Positions 1-7,916 of a stretch of 20,000 nucleotides of DNA are shown piece by piece; positions within the stretch are counted from its first letter, which is position 1; each line of letters starts with the position of its first letter. The notes under the pieces were generated by a model. The model did not search any database. It was not told the DNA's origin and saw only the letters and a list, made by a program, of their open reading frames with translations. The position numbers were made by a program, and so were the translations under genes. Location: assembly GCA_963575745.1 (NCBI GenBank), contig CAUYUJ010022055.1, forward strand, positions 22,501 through 42,500. Reading direction: 5' to 3'. Source of the DNA: Prorocentrum cordatum. Lineage: Eukaryota > Sar > Dinophyceae > Prorocentrales > Prorocentraceae.

Positions 1-393
1 AAATTCGGTGCCACCCCTCACGCAGATCCGCGGGGTCAGGGTCCAAAAACACAGGGGATTTGCCACATTTCTGAAATTCGGTGCCACCCCTCACGCAGAT
101 CCGCGGGGTCAGGGTCCAAAAACACAGGGGATTTGCCACATTTCTGAAATTCGGTGCCACCCCTCACGCAGATCCGCGGGGTCAGGGTCCAAAAACACAT
201 GGGATTTGCCACATTTCTGAAATTCGGTGCCACCCCTCACGCAGATCCGCGGGGTCAGGGTCCAAAAACACAGGGATTTGCCACATTTCTGAAATTCGGT
301 GCCACCCCTCACGCAGATCCGCGGGGTCAGGGTCCAAAAACACATTGGATTTGCCACATTTCTGAAATTCGGTGCCACCCTTCACGCACATCC
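1..393. repeat. 73-bp tandem array, about 5.4 copies, cut by window edge
   Basis: Copies begin with AAATTCGGTGCCACC at 1, 74, 147, 220, 292 and 365, so the period is 73 bp with one 72-bp unit caused by loss of a single G. Units are nearly identical. Differences cluster at one point, where CACAGGGGATTTG alternates with CACATGGG, CACAGGG and CACATTGG versions. The last copy breaks off after about 29 bases with small changes (CCCTTCACGCACATCC). The array probably continues to the left. Because 73 is one more than a multiple of three, the frame rotates at each copy and long open frames appear on both strands; these are by-products and not genes. The high identity suggests recent homogenisation or expansion. 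Confidence 0.97.
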
Positions 394-505
394 ATCGCAA
401 GGCGTGGTAACCCAAACTGCGAGAACTCCCTCGGCCCTTTAATCGCAAGGTGTGGTAACCAAGCCCGTAAACCATACACGTCTTACCAATCGCCAGGTGT
501 GGTAA
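394..505. repeat. Three-copy 48-bp short repeat
   Basis: The motif ATCGCAAGGYGTGGTAACC recurs at 394, 442 and 489 (spacing 48 and 47). Only this ~19-bp core is well kept; the sequence between copies differs. It abuts the broken end of the 73-bp array directly, so two unrelated repeat types meet at about 393. Confidence 0.8.
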
Positions 506-1060
506 CCCCTCTTGTGATCAGTTGGTTTTGCTGATTGCGAATCGGCTTCGCATGAAGTTTCGATACTGCTTCACGACAGCGCCAAGGCCTCATGACTTAG
601 CTCTTCCATGGCCCATTCTCCGAGAGAGGGGGCCGGCGGCAGGGGGCGAACCCCTTACGGATATACTTGGAACTAATACAAGCATGGCTGCGCAAGGACG
701 ACGCAAGCCTTTGCATCAACAACACATATCCTGGCGCGAGAATACGCTCGGACGACCTGAACATGTTCGCCAAACCTGGGGCAACAGCAATGCTTAAAGT
801 ACTGTTGCCAAAGAGAGATCACTGATCAAGAGCGACGTTCGTGAAAACGTAAGCCTCCATATGTTGATCAAGAATCCTTACACCCGACAACAAACCCAAT
901 CAGTGGATGGCTTGAGAATCCCACCAGCCCTCTGGGCGTCGGTGGTTTAGGGAGTGTCCTTTTCCACCCCTCATTCTTCCCCGTCGGGGAAGGGTTTACC
1001 CCTCCCCCTACCCCCTCCCATGGACCTGGACAAAGGGGTTTCGCGAGGTGTCGGAACGCC
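506..1060. other. No gene recognised; unique-looking sequence
   Basis: A plus-strand frame of 91 codons (522-797) is open, but its product resembles no family I know and has no domain features. From about 800 the DNA becomes less G+C-rich. From about 950 it turns into C-rich low-complexity sequence (runs of CCCCTCC). I see no RNA gene or promoter signal here. Confidence 0.4.
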
Positions 1061-1065
1061 TAAAA

Positions 1066-1392
1066 AGGCCTCGGCAAGTAAGCCAAAATCACTGATGTTA
1101 CTAAGGTTTGGGCCCCATGCTGGCCTCCTGAGGGGGGGGGGCCTAATGAGACACCCCCCCTCATGTGATCGGTCTCACCCAAGATGGCCCAAAGATGGCC
1201 CCCAAGGCTCCCAAGGGTGCCCCAGGAAACCCCAAGAGGCCCCCAGGATGCCCCCAAGAGGCTCCCAAGAGACCCCCAGGAGGCCCCAAGAGACCCCCCA
1301 GAGGCAGCAAAGATGCTCCAAGAGGCCTCGGCGAGAATGCCAAATCACTGATGTTAACAAGGTTTTAGCCACATGCTGAACTCTTGGGGGGG
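1066..1392. repeat. Pair of ~70-bp repeats framing CCAAGAGG-type low-complexity DNA
   Basis: Copy one (about 1066-1140) and copy two (about 1323-1392) share GGCCTCGGC, then AAATCACTGATGTTA and AAGGTTT, then CATGCTG, each ending in a G-run. They lie 257 bp apart in the same orientation. Between them, about 1178-1322, is a degenerate purine/pyrimidine repeat built from CCCAAGAGG, CCCAAGATGG and CCCCCAGG variants. Similar sequence resumes after the second copy (about 1405-1480, CCAAGATG variants). Its translation looks collagen-like (Pro/Lys/Gly), but both strands are open, so this is composition and not a gene. Confidence 0.75.
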
Positions 1393-1480
1393 CACTGATT
1401 AATATAGCTCCAAGAGTGCCTAGGAGAGCCCAAGATGACCTCAAAGATGGCTCAAGATATCCCAAGATGTCTCATAATGG

Positions 1481-1649
1481 TTTCCTCTGCGCGCTCCCCA
1501 CTTCCCTGATCGAGGCAATTCCTCTGGGCATCGTTTCTGGATGGGCTAGTGGGGTTACCTTTTTGGCATGCGGGCTCGCGAAGCAGCTCGATAAGCCGTC
1601 CGAACACTAGTCGGGCCGCGACTAGGCAGCAAGAAAGCTGGCGGGGTTA
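1481..1649. other. Short unique stretch, nothing recognised
   Basis: Between the CCAAGATG-type repeat and dispersed element R1. No open frame with protein-like composition and no repeat detected by eye. Confidence 0.3.
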
Positions 1650-2000
1650 CTTTGTTTGGCCAGCGGCTCCGAGTCAACGGTCAGGGAGCGGAGGCGACGT
1701 CCGGGCCACGGGCGGGGCTAATTTGCAAGACAAATCGCCGCATGACCAGAATTCGAGAGGCAGACGCACCTAGGCTCAGCAGCCCTAACCACAGTGGGCA
1801 GGCCGCCGTGCCCGGTGAAAGCGAAAAAGCCCCGAAGTGAGTCGCCAATGCGGCGCCAGACTTCCGCGGCCGACCTGCACAAGCCGAACGGCTGATCGGT
1901 CGGGACCAGAGAACAGTGCGCGACGCAGGGAGGACCGAAGGCTGCACAGGCGATGTAGGCTGAACCACTCAGCGCCCAGTCCTCGGTGATCCGCACCACA
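1650..2000. repeat. Dispersed element R, copy R1
   Basis: Homologous to 6745-7090 in the same orientation. Colinear anchors are CAACGGTC; TCCGGG followed by GCTAATT(T)GCAA; GCACCTAGGC (1766 here, about 6880 there); GTCGCC..TGCGGCGCCA (1841 here, 6952 there); and GGCGATG.AGGCTGAACC continuing through CACTCAGCGC (1949-1979 here, 7040-7070 there, 29 of 31 bases equal). Spacing between anchors differs by up to about 20 bp, so the copies are old and carry indels. R1 lies downstream of minus-strand gene A, beyond array T1. It also contains CAGGGAGG..GAAGGCTGCACAG (about 1926-1950), a motif seen again at 9261-9286. Confidence 0.75.
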
Positions 2001-2500
2001 GTGCCCGGGGGGGGGGGCGAGCGACTGTGACCCAAAGCGCGACTGCACGGCGCCGCATCATGAAGCGAGGAACTCCGCTGGCGTGGGGAGCATCGCCGTC
2101 GGATGGTGATGGGCGGCACGCGTGGTGGTGGCGTCGACTGCGCTGCCTGCCTGGGGGAGCCCGCGGTCGTGAAGCTGAGGTGGCCAGCCAAACCCAGACC
2201 GTCGCAGAGCGCTTCCCCTGGGCCCTAGCGCCAACACACACAACGTGCCCCCCCTGGGCCGTGGTAACCGTCGCCGGGGGTGCAGCGCAGGACCACGAGC
2301 AGCACGGACCACGGCGTGAACAGGGATGGGGGGGTCTCAGCACCGACGCAAGTGCAGCGTCAGGCGAGCCCCGGAGCCACGGGCGGAGGACACCCACGGG
2401 GCCCAGGAGGGGAGAGGCGAGGGGACGCAACGCCTCACCCCACGGCCAGGCCCCCTGCTGCCGTGGGCCAGGGGCCGTGGTCTTCCTCTTGGATCGCCCT
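2001..2500. other. G+C-rich stretch without a supported gene
   Basis: Frames are open on both strands (for example 2027-2515 plus, 1969-2430 minus), as expected from very high G+C. Neither product has protein-like features beyond Gly/Arg/Pro richness. A G-run sits at about 2008-2017. I see no RNA gene or repeat unit. Confidence 0.35.
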
Positions 2501-2740
2501 GGGGGTCGCAGCTAATCGCCGCTAGCACTTGCATTGAATAACTGGGGGGTCGCAGCCAATCACCGCTAGGATCTATTTTACACATCGTGGGGGTCGCAGC
2601 TCATCGCCGCTGAGGTCTCTGTTGAATGTGCGCGAACGGGTGAAGGCCCACCGGGGCCGCAGCCAACGCAGAGGATGTGAGCGTGCAGCGAGGTGCGCCC
2701 CAGGAGGTGGGTCCTCGGGAGTCGCAGCTACTCGCCGCAG
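2500..2740. repeat. Degenerate array T, copy T1
   Basis: The core GGGGTCGCAGCTAATCGCCGC and variants occur at about 2502, 2546 and 2591 (44-46 bp apart), with more diverged forms at about 2649 (GGGGCCGCAGCCAACGC) and 2716 (GGGAGTCGCAGCTACTCGCC). The same core, as GGGGCGCAGCCAACCGCCGC and GGGGTGCAGCTAACCGCCGC, appears at 7480-7620. Both occurrences lie downstream (minus sense) of a gene of the A/B family. Confidence 0.7.
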
Positions 2741-3071
2741 GAGCCGAAGCTGCCAAAACTGCGGCCTGAAATAATAAGCCGCTACGCTGGCGCGCAGGGA
2801 GGGTTGCTTCCGCCGACGCCCCCCTGTTACCGAAGGATGGGCGGCTGCCGTCGTTGGACAGCAAAGTGGGCGGTCCTGGGACGGGTCAATCCAGCGGGCT
2901 GGCCCCCTGATGAGCAGGGGGGTGAAATGTCAGGGTTGCCCCAGGGCATTACAGCCAAAGCCGGGCGCTGCGAGGTGAAACAGGCTCCGAAGGGGGGTAG
3001 CAGGTGGTGGGGGGGGCGGAGCACGTTGGCCAGGAAGGCCGGGGGTGCTGCGACGGGTTGGCCTGGCCCTG
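2741..3071. other. Gap between array T1 and the 3' end of gene A
   Basis: G-rich DNA with plus-strand frames open by composition. It probably includes the 3' untranslated part of gene A, which is read right to left, but I see no clear polyadenylation signal; these are known to be poorly conserved in dinoflagellates. Confidence 0.35.
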
Positions 3072-3386
3072 TTAGCCCTGGGCGTAAGAGTCCTCCCTAG
3101 CCCACCATCGGGCGCGCTTGTCCGTGTACCGGTCATCCCCCCTGGGGGAGTACCGCTTACCCTTTCCTTTCCAATCCGTGCCCGTCCGTGGGGCTTTCTG
3201 CTGGCCCCAGGAGCTCCACTCCTGCCAGTCCTGCCACTGGCCGGGGGTGGCTGAGCCGATGGCGCCTGCCCATTGGTCATGCGCGGCTGCAGCGGTGGCT
3301 GTTCTGCCCTCTGCTGTCCATTGGGCGGGTCTGCTGTTGCTGTCGTGATCGCGTTGAGCGTGCGCACGGGAGTCGCGGTGCATGAC

Positions 3387-3705
3387 CTTCATGTGCTTGT
3401 CCTTGACAGCTGCCCAGTTGATGTTGAGCCCTAGCTCGCTCGCTGCCCATCTTATAGGCGTCGTGCCCTGCGTCACTCCATGCCTCGAGGAATTCGTTGC
3501 ACGACTGGACTGTGTTCAGTTTGGGGTTGTGCTTTTGGCTTCCGCCGAGCTCCTGTCTCAGGGCAGCCCTCTTCACCCGTGCGGCCAAAATTCCAATGAA
3601 CGCTCCTCCCAGCGTCTTTTGCAGACGTATTATCTTATCCTGCACCGGTTCCTTCCCCCCAACGCCTGCAGCTGCTACAGGACACATGTACATGGGGATG
3701 CCTCC
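3387..3705 (-). other. Gene A conserved block 2 (C-terminal domain)
   Basis: About 105 residues aligning with gene B at 9848-9540. Landmarks in A, with B in brackets: GGIPMY (GGPMY), LGGAF (LGGVF), NPKLNT (DPKLHT), NEFLEAW (NKFLDDW), GHDAYKM (GYDAYAM), and, after the 4-bp duplication, NINWAAVK (RIDWATVR). Downstream both proteins end in Trp-rich, Gly/Lys/Arg/Asp-rich tails with DDR and KR.RW motifs, of the kind often found in nucleic-acid-binding tails. Conservation of the Trp, Asp-Ala-Tyr and Gly-Gly positions indicates that this was once a folded, selected domain. Confidence 0.7.
3435..3442. repeat. 4-bp tandem duplication inside block 2 of gene A
   Basis: CTCG is doubled (3435-3438, 3439-3442). 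Counted once, the frame carrying GHDAYKM continues into the frame carrying NINWAAVK, exactly as gene B reads without interruption. This lesion is therefore supported by comparison with the paralogue. Confidence 0.85.
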
Positions 3706-4439
3706 CATGGGATTGTTTGGGTCTTCGCGGGGCGGCTGCGTGGTCCTCGCGCCCTTCCAGTGCGCCTCGTAGATCTCCACTCGCGCGGGGTTGCCTCTTG
3801 GAGATTTGGGGGCACGACCTTCTCCCCCCTCGGTGTCTTCCCACACGGGCCGTTGGCGGCCCTTGCCCCCGGCCGCGCGGCTGAGGATGCGGTCGCCCCT
3901 GGAGCCCGTGATGCTCCAGGTTGAGCTGCTTGCTCTTTGTGGGCCGTCTCTCGCCCTCCTAACTTCACGGATGGCGCCCCGATCGACGATCCGATCGAAC
4001 GGGGCTCAGGCACCGGGCCTGGTGGGCGGGCCCTTGAAGATGTTGAGGGGGTCGGAGGAGCCCACCTCCTCTCCTTCGTCCGCCACGGGGGTTGGGCTGA
4101 CCGCCGGGCTCGAGTCTTTGGCTGTGTCTGACTCGCTTTTCTTGTCTTCGCCCTAGTCGACCCCTTCCGGTTCGCCTTCGATTCTGCCCGCCTGGTTGGG
4201 GGGGCCTCTCCCTTCCGTCGGAGGACCGTCTCCCCCGTCGGCCCCTGTAGCGCGGGGGTTTGCTCTGGGAGCGTAGTCAGCAGTGGCCTCCCGCACAGGT
4301 CCGCGGCTGTCTGTTGGGGGGGGTCTGCGGTTTCGCCTGCTCTGTTCAGCCAGGTTGCTGCTGGGGGTTCGGCCGCCGCTGTGGCGCCTGTGTCTGCCTC
4401 GCGCGGGTCTCGGCGGGCCAGCACGCGGATGGTTCCGTG

Positions 4440-4571
4440 GGCAAGGGCGGCGCGGTCGATCCCCATGAGGTATGTCAACAGTGCGCTGATCCGCTGGCGA
4501 AGGGAGCACTGTCCTCGCTGTTCGGCTAGGTTGGAAGCGTAACTGCACCACATGGCCTCGTACCTCTCGTT
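4440..4571 (-). other. Gene A conserved block 1
   Basis: About 44 residues beginning NERYEAMW and ending YLMGIDRAALA, read in the frame shifted by one from the rest of gene A. It aligns with gene B at 10608-10471, where the corresponding ends read GEKHKEAW and FLLSLSADALA. Shared features are Glu-Ala-(x)-Trp, Ser-x-Leu-Ala, and a Leu-rich stretch ending Asp-x-x-Leu-Ala. The spacing of hydrophobic residues suggests a pair of helices. The match to B is the main reason for choosing this frame here, because the main frame gives an Arg/Pro-rich product with no match. Confidence 0.6.
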
Positions 4572-6277
4572 GGATTTTGTTAAGTGGTAAACCACTCGTG
4601 CCGCCGCGGCCCGTTGTCCGCCTCATGGGATGTTGGGGGGGGTAGCAGTTGCTAGGGATCGTTTCCCCGTAGATTATGTCCAGGAAGGGGCGTAGACGTG
4701 CAGGGGGCCACGATCCTTCATCGGTCTCATCACCCGTAATCCCCTCACCGTGCTGCAGCACGAACTCAGCCCATCGCATGTAGACGGAGTGGTTCCACTC
4801 GAGCGAGCACTTCACCAAGGAGCGCATGGGGCCGTCGGATTCCACCCCGGCGAGCCCGGAGGTGGAGCGGGCCGGCAGAACGGGGCCCTCTGGCGGGGAG
4901 ATGTCGGGGAACAAGGATTTGATGTCCCGTGCAGCCTTCCCTGGCTCGTTACTTTCCCCTACTCCGCTGTCGTGCTCCTCGCCGTTGGGGGCAGGCTCGT
5001 CGCCGGCGGCTGGCTGCCTTGAGCACGCGTCCTCGGCAACTGCATTGACGCTAGCCGGGGATTGGTAGACGCTGATATCGTGGTTTTCTTCCTGCACTTC
5101 CGCTGCTGCTGCACGCTTGGCCGGCGCCGTAGGACATACACTGGAGGAGTGTTGGTCCAGGATGCGGTCGAGCGTGCCGGGTGCCAAGTTCCAAATGTGG
5201 ATGAGGCATCGTCTGCAGGCCCACCCTGCGTTCCACTGCAGCTGGGTTCAGAGCGTAGGCATGATGTCCCATGGCGGTAGCCCTGTCTCGGAGTTACACG
5301 GCGCCCCTGGCTCCGGGCTCCACATAAAGCAGCCAAGGGCGGGGCTGGTTACCGACCACTCGAGCAGGGGCGACCCCGCAGGGCAGGTGTCGCACTTGGC
5401 GGAGTAGGTGTTCGAGCGGTGCGAGTCGGGCCCGAATCTTCCGTCGGACAGCTTGTGAGCTGGCAGGGCGGCGCCGACCGACTGCGGCCTGTAGACAGGG
5501 GGGGCGCTCATGACAAGGCCCCGCAGGCTGGTGGGGGTCTGCGCTGTGTCGGACCGGCCATATCCAATTGAGAGTAACTCCAGGGACGGGAGAGTGCGAG
5601 ATTTCTTCTTGTAGCGCGCCTCGCCCAATGGGCGCCTGTACGCCTGTAGGCGCTGCTGTAGCGAAGTCTTGTTGCCGCAGTCGCGCGCGGCTAGGGGGAC
5701 CTCGATGCCCCTCCTTTCCAGTGACTTGACCCAGCACCGCTCGCAGAGCCACTTGCAGTTTTCGTCCTGCATGCACGCCTGGGAGCGGTTTTGTGCCAGG
5801 AGCCCCCTTGTGTCGTCATCCTCCCAGGCACCGGCAGTACCTTTGATCCCCGTGTTTGGGCAGTCGTCTCCGTCGCAGTCGAAGCTGCCGTCGCCCTGCT
5901 GCCTGACGCGGAAACTGTCGCCACCTACCTTCCGCGGGGTGAGCGTTGTTCCAGGGGCTGGGGATGCAGGGGACTCTTCGTCGAGCCGCCTGTTGGACAT
6001 GGCGATTCCTCCGCCAATGTATTCCAAGTCTGCCATTGAGTCTGGGCAACCGAGCCCGCCCTCGGACCCGCTGAGCTCCTTGTGGAGAGTGCAGATGGAG
6101 CACTTCTCCTTGCTCAGGGACTCGATCACGGCTGGTTTGACTATCTCCTCCAGGACTCTCATGGGGGCCTCCAGCGCGAGCTTGCTCTTCAGCATTCCAG
6201 CCCAGGTGGTTGGGCACCCGTGATTGGTTGCAACCTGGTGGTGGTGGGCATAGGTGGCGAGCGTGCAGATATGCTGG

Positions 6278-6297
6278 ATAGTGTCTTATAGTGTCTT
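6278..6297. repeat. 10-bp perfect tandem duplication inside gene A
   Basis: ATAGTGTCTT occurs twice back to back (6278-6287, 6288-6297). On the minus strand the upstream frame (through HGKLEDTI) and the downstream frame (through CPTTWAGMLKSKL) differ by exactly the one base that an extra 10 bp would cause. Counting one copy only, the two frames join without a stop. Confidence 0.85.
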
Positions 6298-6744
6298 CCA
6301 ACTTCCCGTGCAGGGATGAGAGGTCACTCAGCTCGAAACCCCAGGCACCCGCGAACTTGTGTCTGTACTCTTGGTGGACACTCTGCCAGGGGAAGCAGAT
6401 GCCCATGGCTGAGTCGATGATGTCCCCGGTGGCCTCTGGATGCGGGTAGGGCCAAAGCGTCGCCCGGGGCTCGCGCAGTTGGAGCATCACAACCACTAGG
6501 AGAACTCTGAGCGCGGGGGTGTCCAGGGGGGGCCCATCGCTGCTCAGGAGGGATCGCCTTAGTTCAGAGTTGGCTTGTCCTGGGCGAAGCAGGGACTTCA
6601 GGTGCTGCATCCCTGGGCGTGCGCGGCGCCGCCTGCATCTCCCAGTCGCTTGGCTCCATGCCTCTGGAAGCTGTTGTAGAAAGTCAGAGGGGAGGGTGCA
6701 GCGGCTGGCGCCCTTCGGGCGGTGGCTGACGCCCTTCTGGTGGA

Positions 6745-7090
6745 GTTTTTTGATCGGCGACCGCGCGACAACGGTCTGGCGGCGACATGCGATGTCCGGG
6801 ACGGCGGAACAAAGCTAATTGCAAACGAAGCGCGCGGTGCACGTGCACTGAGCAAAATGTTCCACATTCGCAAGCAGTCGCACCTAGGCGCCGCCCACTC
6901 CAGATGAACAAGCGGCCAGGAGTGCGAGTGCTACGGAGGGAGTCGCCCTTGCGGCGCCAAGCTCCGAGCAGCATCCCGGGCAGACAACGAGGCACAAGCC
7001 CGGAGGACAGGCTGCTGGCGGTGGAAAACAAGGGCCGTCGGCGATGAAGGCTGAACCACTCAGCGCGCAGCCAACGAACTCCACCGCAGA
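6745..7090. repeat. Dispersed element R, copy R2
   Basis: The second copy of the element at 1650-2000, same orientation, with the anchors listed there. It overlaps the open stretch upstream of gene A's first ATG (6610-6814), so the 5' end of gene A touches or lies inside this element. It sits downstream (minus sense) of gene B and array T2, just as R1 sits downstream of gene A and T1. Confidence 0.75.
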
Positions 7091-7470
7091 ATTGCGGGGC
7101 CGGCGGCAACCGACGGACGAGTCGGCACCGGCTGAAAAGGCCCGGGAGGCGCGCCAGGAAAAACGCGGGCAGAGGCAACACTCAGGCAAGGCAACCCGTC
7201 ACAGTCGCCCTCACTTCAGTGGACACCATCGACCTTCCGAGCGCCACAGTGTCGACATGCTGCGAACAGGCCCACCAATGCCAGCCGCGTGTTTGGGGCG
7301 ATCTGTGGATGGGGGGTCCTCCAAGCCGCCAGCTCGCCTAGCCATCCGCTCAGGCTACTGCAGCCGCCGCGGGCGAGCCCTGGGGGCACAGTGGAGGACA
7401 TCCACCGGGCCACGCAAGCTGCGCCGCCCTACACCGCGGCCGGCCTGCGGCCCTCAGAGTGCCCCTTGAC
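7091..7470. other. G+C-rich spacer, nothing recognised
   Basis: Lies between R2 and T2. Frames are open on both strands through base composition. It occupies the position that 2001-2500 has between R1 and T1, but I could not align the two by eye. Confidence 0.3.
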
Positions 7471-7474
7471 GTGG

Positions 7475-7622
7475 ACATGGGGGGCGCAGCCAACCGCCGC
7501 AGGAGATACGCAACTTGATGGCAGCTGCACGCCGAGTGCGTATACACGTGCGGGGGGGTGCAGCTAACCGCCGCAGAAGTCACGTAGAAAGATGGGGGGG
7601 GGTGGCAGATCTGCGCCGATGC
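7475..7622. repeat. Degenerate array T, copy T2
   Basis: Core copies are GGGGCGCAGCCAACCGCCGC at about 7480-7500, GGGGTGCAGCTAACCGCCGC at about 7555-7575, and a weaker GGGGTGGCAG...TGCGCCG at about 7597. It matches T1 (2500-2740) in sequence and orientation. Each core is preceded by a G-run. Confidence 0.65.
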
Positions 7623-7710
7623 AGCCCGTGCTGGAGCGCGCCAGCGTCGGACGCGACACGTGGAAGGCCATGTGCAGCAGCCGTACGCAAGAGAGCTGGA
7701 GCTGCGAATT

Positions 7711-7758
7711 CCCCCCCCCCCCCCCCCGGGAAAAACAAAAAAAAAAAAAAAAAAAAAA
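7711..7758. repeat. Poly-C run followed by A-tract
   Basis: Seventeen C residues (7711-7727), then GGG, then an A-rich tract interrupted once by C (7731-7758). The A-tract could be a retroposon tail or simple slippage. I see no target-site duplication and no source gene, so no element is claimed. Homopolymer lengths here are prone to sequencing error. Confidence 0.8.
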
Positions 7759-7916
7759 CGCTGAGCGGCGCGCAGGGGGGCGAGGGGTTATTTTTGTTTT
7801 ACAGCCGCGGGCGGAAGCGCCAGCGGCGGCGAGTATCGGTCGGGCTGCGGCCGAAACTAATTGGCTGGACGCGCGCGCGGGCCGCGGCCGGCGCCGGGGC
7901 GGCAGGTGCAAGGGCG

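Larger units (their letters stand above)
3072..6610 (-). pseudogene. Gene A: broken cysteine-rich protein of an unrecognised family, paralogue of gene B
   Basis: One coding signal runs right to left from an ATG at 6610 (the frame is open up to a TAG at 6815-6817) to a stop at 3072. The main frame holds for about 3 kb but is interrupted. A 10-bp tandem duplication at 6278-6297 shifts the frame. TGA at 5248, TAG at 4153 and TGA at 4006 are in frame, with coding-like sequence continuing. The sensible frame moves by one between about 4623 and 4590 and returns between about 4260 and 4200. A 4-bp duplication at 3435-3442 shifts it again. In order from the N-terminus: a hydrophobic patch (LLVVVMLQL), a C-x2-C (KCSIC, about 6100), a C-x5-C-x3-C-x2-C cluster (5775-5734), further C-x2-C pairs (one at 5217-5206, just after the TGA), an acidic/Ser/Pro linker, block 1 (4571-4440), low-complexity linkers, block 2 (3705-3387) and a W/R/G/D-rich tail. 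The cysteines suggest zinc binding, which is an inference. I know no family to match. Unusual splicing or assembly errors could explain some breaks, but not all easily. Confidence 0.6.

Noticed and set aside
1-534. Possible CRISPR-like array of 73-bp units
   Set aside because: There is no repeat/spacer alternation; whole units are nearly identical, and the surroundings are not prokaryotic.
954-1379. Collagen-like Pro/Gly/Arg product on the plus strand
   Set aside because: It derives from CCAAGAGG low-complexity DNA that is open on both strands.
7795-7875. Possible third copy of element R (CTAATTGGC context)
   Set aside because: Only a few short words match, without colinear anchors; insufficient for a call.
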